The notes under the pieces were generated by a model that was given only the letters and a program-made list of their open reading frames with translations, made no database searches and was not told the origin of the DNA. A stretch of 16,281 bases of DNA, taken from positions 1-16,281 of the forward strand of contig CAMQBP010000024.1 in NCBI GenBank assembly GCA_946999025.1, in the 5' to 3' direction. The stretch is from an uncultured Prevotella sp. GTDB taxonomy: Bacteria; Bacteroidota; Bacteroidia; Bacteroidales; Bacteroidaceae. How positions within the stretch are numbered: the first letter of the stretch is position 1; each line of letters begins with the position of its first letter. Shown in pieces: positions 1 to 9,100 of the stretch. The position numbers and the translations under genes are program-made.

Positions 1-25
1 GTGCGAATTCTTCAAACACGTTTTA

Positions 26-33
26 TAATTTTG
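26..33 (+). promoter_or_regulatory. Putative -7 promoter element (TAATTTTG)
   Basis: TAATTTTG fits the Bacteroidota -7 consensus TAnnTTTG. It would start transcription near position 40 and give the C1 peptidase gene a leader of about 120 nt. No TTTG -33 element is visible at the expected spacing, although only 25 nt of upstream sequence is in the window. Eight-base matches are common in A/T-rich DNA, so this is tentative. Confidence 0.35.
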
Positions 34-162
34 CACTTGCTGGTTGACTCTACAAACACTTGTCATGTGGTCTTTTAAAATGAGTTTTAACCTGAAATAC
101 TGAAATATTTCATGAAAAATGCTTATTTTTGTCAACAAATCAATTATACAAACAAATCTATC

Positions 163-1569
163 ATGAAACAAAAATCTTTCTTCTTGGCTGCTGTCCTGCT
201 GTTCTCATGCTTGACTGTTGGGGCGCAAAAGCCTGGTGGACTTTCTGCTGACCTGTTGAAAAAGATACAGCAGGCACAACCATCTTCACCTGCCGATAAG
301 GCTATTATCAATGCTGTGGCATCTAACAACATTGACGATTTGGTTAAAAACCGTGACAATCAGGGTGCGGTAGACACCTATTTCAGCATCGAAACACCCA
401 AGCAGAGCATACACGACCAGCAGAAAAGTGGCCGCTGTTGGATGTTCTCGGGCTTCAACGTGCTGCGCGCCAACTTTGCTAAACGGCATCAAGACACGCT
501 GTCCGTGGAGTTTTCACATGCCTACTTGTTCTTTTATGACCAGTTAGAGAAGGCCAATCTCATGCTGCAAGGTGTCATAGATAATGCGTCGAAGCCATTG
601 GATGATAAGCGTATGCAGTTCTTCTTCAAGAATCCTGTCAATGATGGCGGTACCTTTTGCGGGGTTGCCGACTTGGCCGAAAAGTATGGGTTGGTGCCTA
701 TGAGCGTGATGCCCGAGACCTATTCGTCTGACAACACCAGGGTGATGGCTCGTCTGTTGTCATCTAAATTGCGCGAATATGGGCTGGAATTGCGACGCAT
801 GGTGAACGCTAAAAAGAAAAAAGCAGAGGTGGAAAAGCGGAAAACCGAGATGCTTGCCACCGTTTATCGTATCTTGTCGCTAACCATTGGCGAGCCTGTT
901 CAGAGCTTTACATACGCTTTCAAAAACAAAGATGGCAAGACTGTCACACCACAAAAGCGCTATACGCCCCGCGAATTTTATGACGAGACGGTGGGACATG
1001 GGCTTAACGGAACGTTTATCATGGTGATGAATGACCCGCGACGTGCTTATCATGAGACTTACGAAGTGGAGTATGATCGGCACAGTTACGATGGACACAA
1101 CTGGAAATACCTCAATCTTCCGATGGATGAGATTGCGCAGTTGGCCATCGCCAGCTTGAAAGATGGACACAAGATGTACAGCTCTTACGATGTTGGCAAG
1201 CAGCTGGATCGCAAGCGCGGCTATATGGATGTTGACAATTACGATTACGGCAGTCTGCTGGGAACAACGTTCAACATGGGCAAGGCCGACCGCATTGCCA
1301 CGTTTGACAGCGGCTCTACGCACGCCATGACATTGACAGCTGTCGACTTGGACGCACAGGGCAAGCCTTTGAAGTGGAAGGTTGAGAATAGTTGGGGACC
1401 CACCTACGGGCAGAAGGGCTGTCTCATCATGACCAACCAGTGGTTCAATGAGTATATGTTCCGCTTAGTTGTCGATAAGAAATACGTACCTGCGAAATTG
1501 CTCAAGGAATACGAGAAGACCCCAACCATGGTCATGCCCGAGGATCCTCTCTTTGGGTGTGATGAGTAA
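163..1569 (+). CDS. Exported C1 family (bleomycin hydrolase / aminopeptidase C type) cysteine peptidase
   Basis: This is a papain-fold cysteine peptidase of subfamily C1B, whose members act mainly as aminopeptidases on short peptides. The catalytic Cys lies in GRCWMFS (Cys92 from this start), the His in STHAMT (His387) and the Asn in ENSWG (Asn409), so the triad is intact and in the usual order. The long Lys/Arg-rich helical stretch between Cys and His is typical of C1B rather than short papains. The C-terminal tail (PTMVMPEDPLFG) resembles the PxxDPxG tail that reaches into the active site in this family. The frame is open from ATG 112, but I chose ATG 163 because it begins a clean signal peptide (MKQKSFFLAAVLLFSC... 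to VGAQ); the 17 residues before it look untranslated. Family members in other phyla are mostly cytosolic, so export is notable. The S9 peptidase starts 57 nt downstream and may be co-transcribed. Confidence 0.88.
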   Translation: MKQKSFFLAAVLLFSCLTVGAQKPGGLSADLLKKIQQAQPSSPADKAIINAVASNNIDDLVKNRDNQGAVDTYFSIETPKQSIHDQQKSGRCWMFSGFNVLRANFAKRHQDTLSVEFSHAYLFFYDQLEKANLMLQGVIDNASKPLDDKRMQFFFKNPVNDGGTFCGVADLAEKYGLVPMSVMPETYSSDNTRVMARLLSSKLREYGLELRRMVNAKKKKAEVEKRKTEMLATVYRILSLTIGEPVQSFTYAFKNKDGKTVTPQKRYTPREFYDETVGHGLNGTFIMVMNDPRRAYHETYEVEYDRHSYDGHNWKYLNLPMDEIAQLAIASLKDGHKMYSSYDVGKQLDRKRGYMDVDNYDYGSLLGTTFNMGKADRIATFDSGSTHAMTLTAVDLDAQGKPLKWKVENSWGPTYGQKGCLIMTNQWFNEYMFRLVVDKKYVPAKLLKEYEKTPTMVMPEDPLFGCDE

Positions 1570-1626
1570 GGAGAGAGGTCATGGCGGGCTATCCCTCCAT
1601 TTTACTATTTCTAACCATTGAAAATA

Positions 1627-4077
1627 ATGAATAAGTTTTATATCCTTTTATCAGCTGTCTTGTTGACAGCTGATTTTGTTTACGGCTCCGTCATCCCCGT
1701 GAAGACGGTTCGTTATGCCGGTCCTTTTGTGGTGCAGCGTCCCCTGATGATTGACAGTGTCGATGTAAAAGGCCGTACGTTCAACGCCAAGTCGCTGCTG
1801 GACACGCCTTTGTCGCTGGAACAAGTGCGCCAAGGACGAGAAGTTTCCGGTGAAGTTTTGCCCTCTTCCGATGCGCCATACGCCCTCCATTTGCTGGGTT
1901 TTCGCATTCAAGCCCACGGATATGGTCAGGCTACGGTCAGAGTGGGCAAGCTCTCCGATTTCAATTTGTATGTAGACGGACAGCAAAGTCGTGATGGTAA
2001 GCTGACGTTAGAGCCGGGTTCCCACGATGTGGTGGTGAAATATCTTTCCAAACGCGGCCGGTCAGACACGTTGGACATACAGGTTGAGCCTCAGAAAGGA
2101 GCCTTGTTATCGGTTGGTGAGGGCGAAAAAACGTTCACATTGCGCAGCCTGACCGACCGTAGGTTCGTGACTGGAGTGGAGCTTTCGCCTGATGGTAAAT
2201 ACCTCATCACCGCTTTTCGGGACGTGGCACATGGTGGTAAAACGTCATATTGTTGGCAGGTGAAAGAACTCAAGACAGGTCATGTCGTGGCAACTCGTAA
2301 CGAAGCCGTTCACTGGATGCCGCATTTTCACGAGCTATATTGGGCTCGTCAGGGCAAAAACAGTAGAGAGTTGGTCACGTCAGACGTTGTGACGGGCGTC
2401 GAAAAAGTCATCGCCACGAATCTACCGGAGGGTTCTTTCGTGCTGTCACCCACTGCCGATTACCTGGTGGTGATGCAGAAAAACGAGGGAAAGAAGAAGG
2501 ATCGTGATGTCTATGAGATTACAGAACCCGAGGATCGGCAACCGAGTTGGCGCACCAGAACAAGTCTGTTGAAGTTTGATTTGCGCACCGGACTGGCCCA
2601 ACCGCTCACCTTCGGCTATCACGACGTGTCGCTCTTGGACATCAACAACGATGGTTCAAAGGTGCTCTTCATGACCACTCGCACCCGACTTACACATCGT
2701 CCCACCACCTTGTTCTCTATTTTCTGCCTGGATGTGCGTACCTTGAAAGCCGATACGCTGGTCTGTGACGATGGATTCATTGCCAGTGCAGCCTTTTCAC
2801 CCAATGGAAAAGAGATTGTTGTGATGGGTTCTCCCGAGGCTTTCAACGGCATCGGAGCCAACGTTCCCAACGGAAGAGTGCCGAGTATGTATGACTATCA
2901 GTTGTTCACGCTGCGCCTCTCAGACCGACAGGTCACGCCGCTGACCAAGACATTCAATCCCGGCATCAGTCAATACGCATGGAACCACGCCGACGGTAAG
3001 CTGTATTTTTCGGCCATGAACCGTGACAGCGTGAGCCTTTACTGCTGTGACACGAAGTCGAAGAAGATAGTGAAAATCAACCAACCCGAAGAGGTTGTCA
3101 AACGCATGTCGTTCGCCCATTCGGCTCCTATCATGGCATGGACGGGCGAAAGTGCGTCCAATGCCGACCGTGTGTACACCATGAACCTGTCTGCAAAGCG
3201 TCCAAAAGTGGTGGAAGACACCAATCTTCAAACCCTTGCAGGTATTCGTTTGGGTGAATGCAAGGCTTGGGATTTCGTCAATTCGCGTGGAGACACCATC
3301 TGCACGCGCTATTATCTGCCGCCCCATTTCGACTCATCAAAGCGTTATCCGCTCATCGTTAATTATTATGGAGGATGCTCTCCAACGAGCCGTAACTTTG
3401 AAACACGCTATCCGCACCATGCTTATGCTGCGTTGGGATACGTCGTGTTGGTCATTCAACCCAGTGGTGCCGTGGGATTTGGACAAGAGTTTTCTTCCCG
3501 TCATGTCAACACAGCGGGGCAAGGAGTGGCTGAAGATATCATTGAAGGAACGAAGAAATTCGTGGCCGACCATACGTTCATCAATGGCAAGAAGATTGGA
3601 TGCATCGGCGCATCGTATGGCGGTTTCATGACACAATACTTGCAAACGCAGACCAATCTCTTTGCGGCTGCCATATCGCATGCGGGCATCAGCGACCACA
3701 CCAGTTACTGGGGCGAAGGTTATTGGGGCTATAGTTACAGCGAAGTGAGCATGGCCAACCGTTATCCTTGGACGGATAAGAAACTATATGTGGACCAAAG
3801 TCCGCTGTTTAATGCCGACAAAATTCACACGCCGCTGTTGTTCTTGCATGGCAGTGCCGATACCAATGTGCCGATAGGTGAGAGCATCCAGATGTTCACG
3901 GCACTGAAACTCTTGGGACGACCCACGGCCTTTGTGGTGGTAGAAGGTGAGAATCACCACATCACCGATTACAACAAGCGTCTGAAATGGCAGAACACCA
4001 TCTTCGCATGGTTCGCCAAATGGCTCAAAGACGATTCCACTTGGTGGGATCATCTGTACGGAGAGTCGAAGCTGTAG
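1627..4077 (+). CDS. Exported S9 family (prolyl oligopeptidase-like) serine peptidase
   Basis: This is a predicted serine peptidase of the S9 clan: an N-terminal signal peptide (MNKFYILLSAVLLTADFVYG), a region with WD/PD40-like beta-propeller repeats (for example LSPDGKYL and FSPNGKEI), and a C-terminal alpha/beta-hydrolase domain of about 270 residues. The catalytic triad is visible: Ser663 in GASYGG, Asp745 in HGSADTNVP and His777 in GENHH. The 816-residue length fits large bacterial S9 enzymes. The nucleophile motif is GASYGG rather than the GWSYGG of DPP-IV-type enzymes, so I do not assign DPP-IV or prolyl tripeptidyl activity. The frame opens at a TTG nine bases earlier, but ATG 1627 gives the better signal peptide. 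It follows the C1 peptidase by 57 nt on the same strand, which suggests joint peptide breakdown in the periplasm. Substrate specificity cannot be read from the sequence. Confidence 0.88.
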   Translation: MNKFYILLSAVLLTADFVYGSVIPVKTVRYAGPFVVQRPLMIDSVDVKGRTFNAKSLLDTPLSLEQVRQGREVSGEVLPSSDAPYALHLLGFRIQAHGYGQATVRVGKLSDFNLYVDGQQSRDGKLTLEPGSHDVVVKYLSKRGRSDTLDIQVEPQKGALLSVGEGEKTFTLRSLTDRRFVTGVELSPDGKYLITAFRDVAHGGKTSYCWQVKELKTGHVVATRNEAVHWMPHFHELYWARQGKNSRELVTSDVVTGVEKVIATNLPEGSFVLSPTADYLVVMQKNEGKKKDRDVYEITEPEDRQPSWRTRTSLLKFDLRTGLAQPLTFGYHDVSLLDINNDGSKVLFMTTRTRLTHRPTTLFSIFCLDVRTLKADTLVCDDGFIASAAFSPNGKEIVVMGSPEAFNGIGANVPNGRVPSMYDYQLFTLRLSDRQVTPLTKTFNPGISQYAWNHADGKLYFSAMNRDSVSLYCCDTKSKKIVKINQPEEVVKRMSFAHSAPIMAWTGESASNADRVYTMNLSAKRPKVVEDTNLQTLAGIRLGECKAWDFVNSRGDTICTRYYLPPHFDSSKRYPLIVNYYGGCSPTSRNFETRYPHHAYAALGYVVLVIQPSGAVGFGQEFSSRHVNTAGQGVAEDIIEGTKKFVADHTFINGKKIGCIGASYGGFMTQYLQTQTNLFAAAISHAGISDHTSYWGEGYWGYSYSEVSMANRYPWTDKKLYVDQSPLFNADKIHTPLLFLHGSADTNVPIGESIQMFTALKLLGRPTAFVVVEGENHHITDYNKRLKWQNTIFAWFAKWLKDDSTWWDHLYGESKL

Positions 4078-4097
4078 ACCTGCTTTTTATTCGCTTT

Positions 4098-4120
4098 CCT
4101 TCCCTCTCAAGGAGGGAAGG
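4098..4120. terminator. Strong hairpin between convergent genes, possible bidirectional terminator
   Basis: A perfect 9-bp stem, CCTTCCCTC / GAGGGAAGG with a 5-nt loop (TCAAG), lies between the stop of the S9 gene (4077) and the stop of ddh (4130 on the opposite strand). The stem can be lengthened by GCTT at 4093-4096 pairing with AAGC at 4124-4127 across a small internal loop. The position is what a shared terminator would occupy, but neither strand has a proper U-run after the stem. It may act as a transcript-end stabiliser or a weak terminator. Confidence 0.45.
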
Positions 4121-4129
4121 GTGAAGCTG

Positions 4130-5029
4130 TTATACCAGATGTTTGATGAGGTCTTCCCGCTCACCGGGCAGCATGTCGATGACAGGAAGCTCTACCATGG
4201 TGTAACATCCGGGCTGTTGGCGCATGCTGGCACGTGCCACGTTGACCAAAACTTGTGCGGTGAGCGCAGGGTTGTTGATGCTCATGCTGAACTCCATGCG
4301 CTGGTTTTGCGTGGTGCCGCTCACTCCCTTGCGCACCAAGTGTACGCCGTGACCCATGTCACGCACCGCATCGACCGACTCAACGGCCATGACATGTGTC
4401 TCGTCGTGTGCGAAATAGGGGTCGGACTTGATTTCCTTGGTCACCTCATCGAGCGTGGCACCGTCTTCCAACTCCACGTATACCATGCGTCGGTGGATGC
4501 CCTCGCCCAGTGGAATGGTCATCGACAGCGCATTCTTCACGCCCTTCTTGCCTCTGGCGCACACACTGTGTCCCATCGACATGCCTGGTCCGAAGTTGGT
4601 GTAGCTAAGACCTTTCGGTGCCAAGCTCTGCATCAGCGTGCGCACAATGGAGTCGGATCCCGGATCCCATCCCGCACTAATGACGCTCACCGCATGGTGC
4701 TGCTTGCACAAGGGCATCAAGGCAGCGCGGTAATCAACGATGTCTGTGTGGATGTCAAAGCTGTCCACGGTGTTGATGCCAAGGGGTAAAATCTGCTGGG
4801 CGTGCTCCTTACAGCTGCGTGTGGGTGTCGCCAGGATGGCCACGTCCACGTCTGTCAGTTCTTTTATATCCTTCACAACCTTGTAAGCGGCCAACTCAGC
4901 TGGCTTGTTCTCTGCACCCTGGCGGCGTACGATGCCAGCTATCTCAAAATCTTCTGCGGCCTCCAGTGCCTGAACGGCATAGTGACCTATGTTGCCGTAG
5001 CCTACTACGGCGGCTCTGATTTTCTTCAT
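4130..5029 (-). CDS. ddh: meso-Diaminopimelate D-dehydrogenase
   Basis: This NADPH-dependent enzyme makes meso-2,6-diaminopimelate in one step by reductive amination of L-2-amino-6-oxopimelate (tetrahydrodipicolinate), feeding lysine and peptidoglycan synthesis and bypassing the acylated DapD/DapE-type steps. The N-terminus is a Rossmann nucleotide-binding motif, GYGNIG at residues 10-15. Family motifs follow: GWDPG at 120-124, GPGMSMGHS at 147-155 and NPALTA near 253. The 299-residue length matches Bacteroidales members. The frame stays open 132 nt further upstream, but MKKIRAAVVGYGNIG is the standard N-terminus and the extra stretch runs into the promoter. An alternative ATG at 5047 would add six residues (MKRKSI). 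The gene is a single unit on the minus strand, convergent with the S9 peptidase and divergent from ruvA. Confidence 0.93.
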   Translation of the reverse strand: MKKIRAAVVGYGNIGHYAVQALEAAEDFEIAGIVRRQGAENKPAELAAYKVVKDIKELTDVDVAILATPTRSCKEHAQQILPLGINTVDSFDIHTDIVDYRAALMPLCKQHHAVSVISAGWDPGSDSIVRTLMQSLAPKGLSYTNFGPGMSMGHSVCARGKKGVKNALSMTIPLGEGIHRRMVYVELEDGATLDEVTKEIKSDPYFAHDETHVMAVESVDAVRDMGHGVHLVRKGVSGTTQNQRMEFSMSINNPALTAQVLVNVARASMRQQPGCYTMVELPVIDMLPGEREDLIKHLV

Positions 5030-5136
5030 AATTGATTTTCTTTTCATGTATTGCGCCCGGCCGAGCGTGATTATCCATGCCCCTGCCGAACCCGTTAAAC
5101 AATCTTTTTTATGTCTGTAAATACGATAATCGTTCG

Positions 5137-5166
5137 CAAAATTATAAATTTCTCCAGACAAACAAA
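5137..5166 (-). promoter_or_regulatory. Putative ddh promoter (-33 TTTG, -7 TAATTTTG)
   Basis: On the minus strand, TTTG (complement of 5163-5166) is followed after 18 nt by TAATTTTG (complement of 5137-5144). This is close to the Bacteroidota consensus TTTG-N19-TAnnTTTG. A start near 5130 would give a leader of about 100 nt before the ddh ATG at 5029. It is the best promoter match in the window because both elements are present at near-standard spacing and the gene orientation is right. Confidence 0.6.
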
Positions 5167-5240
5167 GATGATTTAAAAGGATAATCGCAATTTTTACATT
5201 TCTTTGAATGTTGCAAACCCTTTTTGGTTACAAAAACAAG

Positions 5241-5372
5241 TCATTGAGTTTGGTGGGCAAACCCATTGACTTTGGCCTTCAAACCCAATGCTTTTGCCGC
5301 CCAAACTCAATGCTCTAAAAACCTTAATGATATGAGTTTTAAATGGCGCCCGTATGCGTGAGCGGTTGGATG
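5241..5372. repeat. Degenerate 22-nt phased intergenic repeat array A
   Basis: Six successive 22-nt units begin at 5241, 5263, 5285, 5307, 5329 and 5351. Each has an ATTG, AATG or TATG word at the third to sixth base. Units 1-3 are clearly related: CATTGAGTTTGG, CATTGACTTTGG and CAATGCTTTTGC, each ending in CAAAC. Units 4-6 are much more diverged and keep mainly the phase. Two further weak units may precede them (about 5196-5240, also with TTG/TTTGG and CAAA words). A perfect 12-bp inverted repeat (5242-5253 with 5301-5312) lies inside, so the first half can form one long hairpin. The array lies between the divergent ddh and ruvA genes. Function unknown; units this diverged are not a CRISPR. 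Confidence 0.6.
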
Positions 5373-5465
5373 GGGGCTGCATGCTGTGTTCATTCTTTCC
5401 ACCCACCACGCAATAAGCGGGCGGTTGCTGCGTTATCTCTATCGTATATATACATATTATTACAC
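5373..5465. other. ruvA leader region with no clear promoter
   Basis: Between array A and the ruvA start I see a G/C-richer stretch followed by an A/T-rich run (about 5443-5465, TATATATACATATT) directly before the ATG. No TAnnTTTG element is recognisable, so the ruvA promoter is not identified; it may lie inside the repeat array. No open frame here looks like a gene. Confidence 0.4.
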
Positions 5466-6080
5466 ATGATAGAATACATCAGGGGTGAATTGACCGAATT
5501 AACTCCCGCACTGGCTGTACTCGAAGCCGCAGGTGTGGGCTATGGATTGAACATCTCGCTGAACACCTACAGCGCCATTCAGGGTAAGAAAGAGTTGAAG
5601 TTGTATGTGCACGAGTCGTTGGTGACGGGCGGACGTGATGACAATTTCACGTTTTACGGCTTCTTCTCGAAGCAAGAACGCGACTTGTATCGCCTGCTTA
5701 TCACCGTGTCTGGGGTGGGTGCCAATACAGCCCGAATGATATTGTCGACGCTCTCGCCGGCAGAATTGTGCAACGTTATCGCCAATGGTGACGAGCGGAT
5801 GTTGAAGGCCGTCAAAGGCATTGGACTGAAAACGGCCCAGCGCATCATCGTAGACCTGCGCGATAAAATCGTGAGCAGCGGCATTGCCACCGAGCTGCAT
5901 GTAAGCAGTGAGCCTGCAACGGCGGTGGATGCCAGCATCCGAGACGAGGCAGTGAGTGCGCTCACCATGCTGGGTTTCTCGCCCGCTCCCAGTGCCAAAG
6001 TGGTGGAGGGCATCTTGAAATCCGACCCATCCCTGCCGGTAGAGCAGGTGGTGAAGTTGGCTTTGAAGCAAATCAAGTAA
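5466..6080 (+). CDS. ruvA: Holliday junction branch migration protein RuvA
   Basis: RuvA binds four-way DNA junctions as a tetramer and loads the RuvB motor ring for branch migration; RuvC then resolves the junction. All three domains are visible: an N-terminal OB fold (about 1-64, beginning MIEYIRGEL), a central domain with two helix-hairpin-helix motifs (VSGVGANTA at 81-89 and VKGIGLKTAQRI at 116-127), and a C-terminal RuvB-binding three-helix domain (about 158-204, DEAVSALTMLGFS) after a flexible linker. Acidic-pin residues appear as Asp58-Asp59 (E. coli has Glu55-Asp56). The 204-residue length is close to E. coli RuvA (203). The frame opens 123 nt earlier, but the family always begins MI.xIxG, so the start is ATG 5466. 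sprA follows after 41 nt on the same strand, so the two are probably co-transcribed. Confidence 0.97.
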   Translation: MIEYIRGELTELTPALAVLEAAGVGYGLNISLNTYSAIQGKKELKLYVHESLVTGGRDDNFTFYGFFSKQERDLYRLLITVSGVGANTARMILSTLSPAELCNVIANGDERMLKAVKGIGLKTAQRIIVDLRDKIVSSGIATELHVSSEPATAVDASIRDEAVSALTMLGFSPAPSAKVVEGILKSDPSLPVEQVVKLALKQIK

Positions 6081-6121
6081 GCGTGCCGTCGGGAGGTACG
6101 TGTCAATCGCGGTAGGTCAGC

Positions 6122-9100
6122 ATGCGAAATAAGAGGCGCATATATGGTTTCGTTGTGACATTGCTCGTCATGAGTGTGGCGGGTTATGCCATGCGTGTGC
6201 CCTTTTGGCAAGACAACCGCACGCGGACAACCAGCAGGCAGCGGCCTCAGAAGCAGGCTGAACCGCAGCTGAAAGACACCATCGACATCAAGGCGCAGCC
6301 CCAGTTGGACGATGACCTCAACATCCCCGACTCGCTGTTGAATCCGCGTTGGAAGATTCAGCGCACGCTCCCGGTGACGATTGACGACCTGAACCAGAGC
6401 CCATTAGACTTGAAACGTCCCCAAAACCTACCGCAGGATGTGATTTACAACGATACGCTTGACCGGTATATCATCGGCTCGAAAATCGGTGCGGCTTGGC
6501 TCAACGCACCCATCATGATGACGCCGGAGGAGTATCGGGCATGGAGTGAGAAACGACTTTTCGACCAATATTTTCGCTCGAAGAACGCTGAAATATTTGA
6601 AAACAAAGGGAAAGAGAAGTTCGACTTCACCAACATGCACTTTGAACTGGGACCGGCTGAGAAGATATTCGGCCCGGGTGGCGTGCGCATCAAGACGCAG
6701 GGTACGGCCGAACTGAAGTTTGGTGGCACGGTGAAGAAGATAGACAACCCCTCGTTGCCTATCCGCAACCGAAAGATGACCACGATGAACTTTGACGAGA
6801 AGATTAATCTCAACGTCAATGGTCGGGTGGGTGATAAGGTGAACATGAACCTCAACTACAACACCGACGCCACGTTTGACTTTGATGCGCAGAACCTTAA
6901 ACTGAAATACGACGGCAAGGAGGATGAGATTATCAAGCTGGTTGAGGGGGGCAACATATCGTTTCCGTCCAACTCTTCGTTGATCAAGGGCGCCAGTTCG
7001 CTGTTCGGTCTGCGCACAGACATGCAGTTTGGCAAACTCAAGTTGCAGATGGTGGCCTCGCAGAAGAAGTCGGCCGACAAGAGTGTGTCATCGCGTGGTG
7101 GCGCACAGTTTACGCCGTTCGAGATTAATGTGGCCAACTATGAGGAGAATCGCCACTTCTTTTTGTCACAATATTTTCGTCAGACGTACGACGACAACAT
7201 GAAGTCGCTGCCCAATCTGACATCGGGTGTGAAGATCAATCGGGTGGAAATCTGGGTCACCAACAATTCGGGTGTCACCACAAACACCCGTAACATCATC
7301 GCATTGACCGACCTGGGCGAGAACAAATACATCTCCAATAGCCTGTGGAACACGACGGGACAGATGGTTCCCTCTAACAATGCGAATACCGAATACGGAA
7401 CGATGGTGGGCCAACTTGCGTCGGCACGCAACATCGACCAGTCGACAACGGTGCTCGATGGGGGCGGACTTGTGGGCGGTGTGGACTATGAGAAGCTTGA
7501 ACGCGCGCGCCTGTTGAATCCCTCTGAATACACAGTTAACACGGCATTGGGATACGTTTCGCTGCGCATGGGATTGCAAACCGACCAGGTGTTGGCCGTA
7601 GCATACGAATATACTTACGGTGGTGCCACCTATCAGGTGGGCGAGTTTGCCGGTGACGTGACCGATGTGAATGCGGCGTTGTTCGTCAAGTCGCTCAAAA
7701 ACACCAGCAACAACCCACGACAAGGCAACTGGAGACTGATGATGAAGAACGTGTACGAGTTGGCCAGTAGGGTGGAGCGCGAGAAGTTTCGCTTGGATGT
7801 GAAGTTCCAAAGTGATACCGCCGGCGTTTATCTTACCTATATTCCCGAGCCTCAAGTGAAAGACCAACCCATCATTCGGCTGCTGGGTGCCGACCGATTG
7901 GATAACAACAACAAACCGCATAGCAACGGTTATTTTGACTTTGTAGAGGGTTATACGGTGAGCGATGGCCGTGTGTTCTTCCCCGTGGCAGAGCCTTTTG
8001 GGTCGTATATCCATCGCTATTTGGTGAGCAAAGGCGTGAATGAGGAGAAAGCCAGGCGGTATGCTTTCACCGAGTTGTACGATTCTACCAAGACCGTAGC
8101 CAAGCAAATCGCCGAGAAAAACAAGTATGTGCTGATGGGACAGTTCAGGGGTTCGGCGGCCAACGTCATCTCCTTGGGAGCTTACAACGTGCCGCAAGGG
8201 TCTGTTGTGGTGACGGCTGGCGGCGTTAGGTTGACCGAGAATGCCGATTATTCGGTTGACTATGCGGCAGGTGAGGTGACCATCTTGAACCAAAGCATCA
8301 TCAATGCGGGGACAAACGTCAACGTTTCGCTGGAGAGTAACACCGACTTTGCGCAGGAACGAAAGACGATGTTCGGCGTGAACTGGGAGTACGATTTCAG
8401 CAAAGACCTGCAACTGAGCGGTACGTTGCAGCATCTTTCCGAACAAGCCTTAACCAACAAGGTGAACATGGGGTCAGAGCCGTTGAACAATACCCTGTGG
8501 GGAGTCAACCTTAACTGGAAGAAAGAGAGTCAGTGGCTCACCAATGTGTTGGACAAAATTCCATTCTTGCACCTGACACAACCATCGAACATCTCGCTCA
8601 ATGCCGAGTTTGCACAGCTCATTGCAGGGCAAAGTCATGGCACGCAAGACAACGCTTCGTATCTTGATGACTTTGAGAATACGACCAATAAGATAGATGT
8701 TTCAACGCCAACGTCATGGATTATGTCGAGTGTGCCGTCAATGTTTCCCGAATATAATGACAAGACTACTCTGCGCAGTGGCTACAATCGGTCGCTCTTG
8801 GCTTGGTATAACATCGACCCATTGTTCACCCGTCGCAGCAGTTCTTTGACGCCAAAGCATATCAAGAGCGACTTGGAACAGCTGTCCAATCATTACGTTC
8901 GCGAGGTGTATGTCAGAGAGTTGTACCCCAAGCGCGACCAAAGTAGCTACAGTGGGGCCACGGCTACTCTTCCTATCCTCAACCTTGCGTACTATCCAAG
9001 CGAGCGTGGACCGTACAACTTCAACCCTGATTTGACGGCAAAGGGGCTGCTCAACAATCCCAAACAGAAGTGGGGTGGCATGATGCGGAAGCTGGATTAC

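Noticed and set aside
112..162. Upstream extension of the C1 peptidase from an ATG at 112
   Set aside because: The 17 added residues would bury the signal peptide; the ATG at 163 starts a standard one.
1570..1617. Terminator between the C1 and S9 peptidase genes
   Set aside because: The only pairing (GGAGAG with CCCTCC) has a mismatch and a long loop; the following T-rich bases are too few to call it.
4121..4789. 222-residue plus-strand frame opposite ddh
   Set aside because: It is the antisense shadow of a well-supported gene; its Cys/His-rich composition is typical of such shadows.
5030..5161. 44-residue N-terminal extension of Ddh
   Set aside because: It runs through the ddh promoter elements and lies outside the family's Rossmann start (MKKIRAAVVGYGNIG).
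5194..5409. 71-residue minus-strand frame over array A
   Set aside because: It is produced by the repeats and has no protein-like features or leader of its own.
5343..5465. 41-residue N-terminal extension of RuvA
   Set aside because: The family begins MI.xIxG, and the extension overlaps the repeat array and an A/T-rich leader. Length from ATG 5466 matches E. coli RuvA.
7166..8446. 426-residue minus-strand frame inside sprA
   Set aside because: It is an antisense shadow in a G/C-balanced gene with strong protein conservation on the plus strand.
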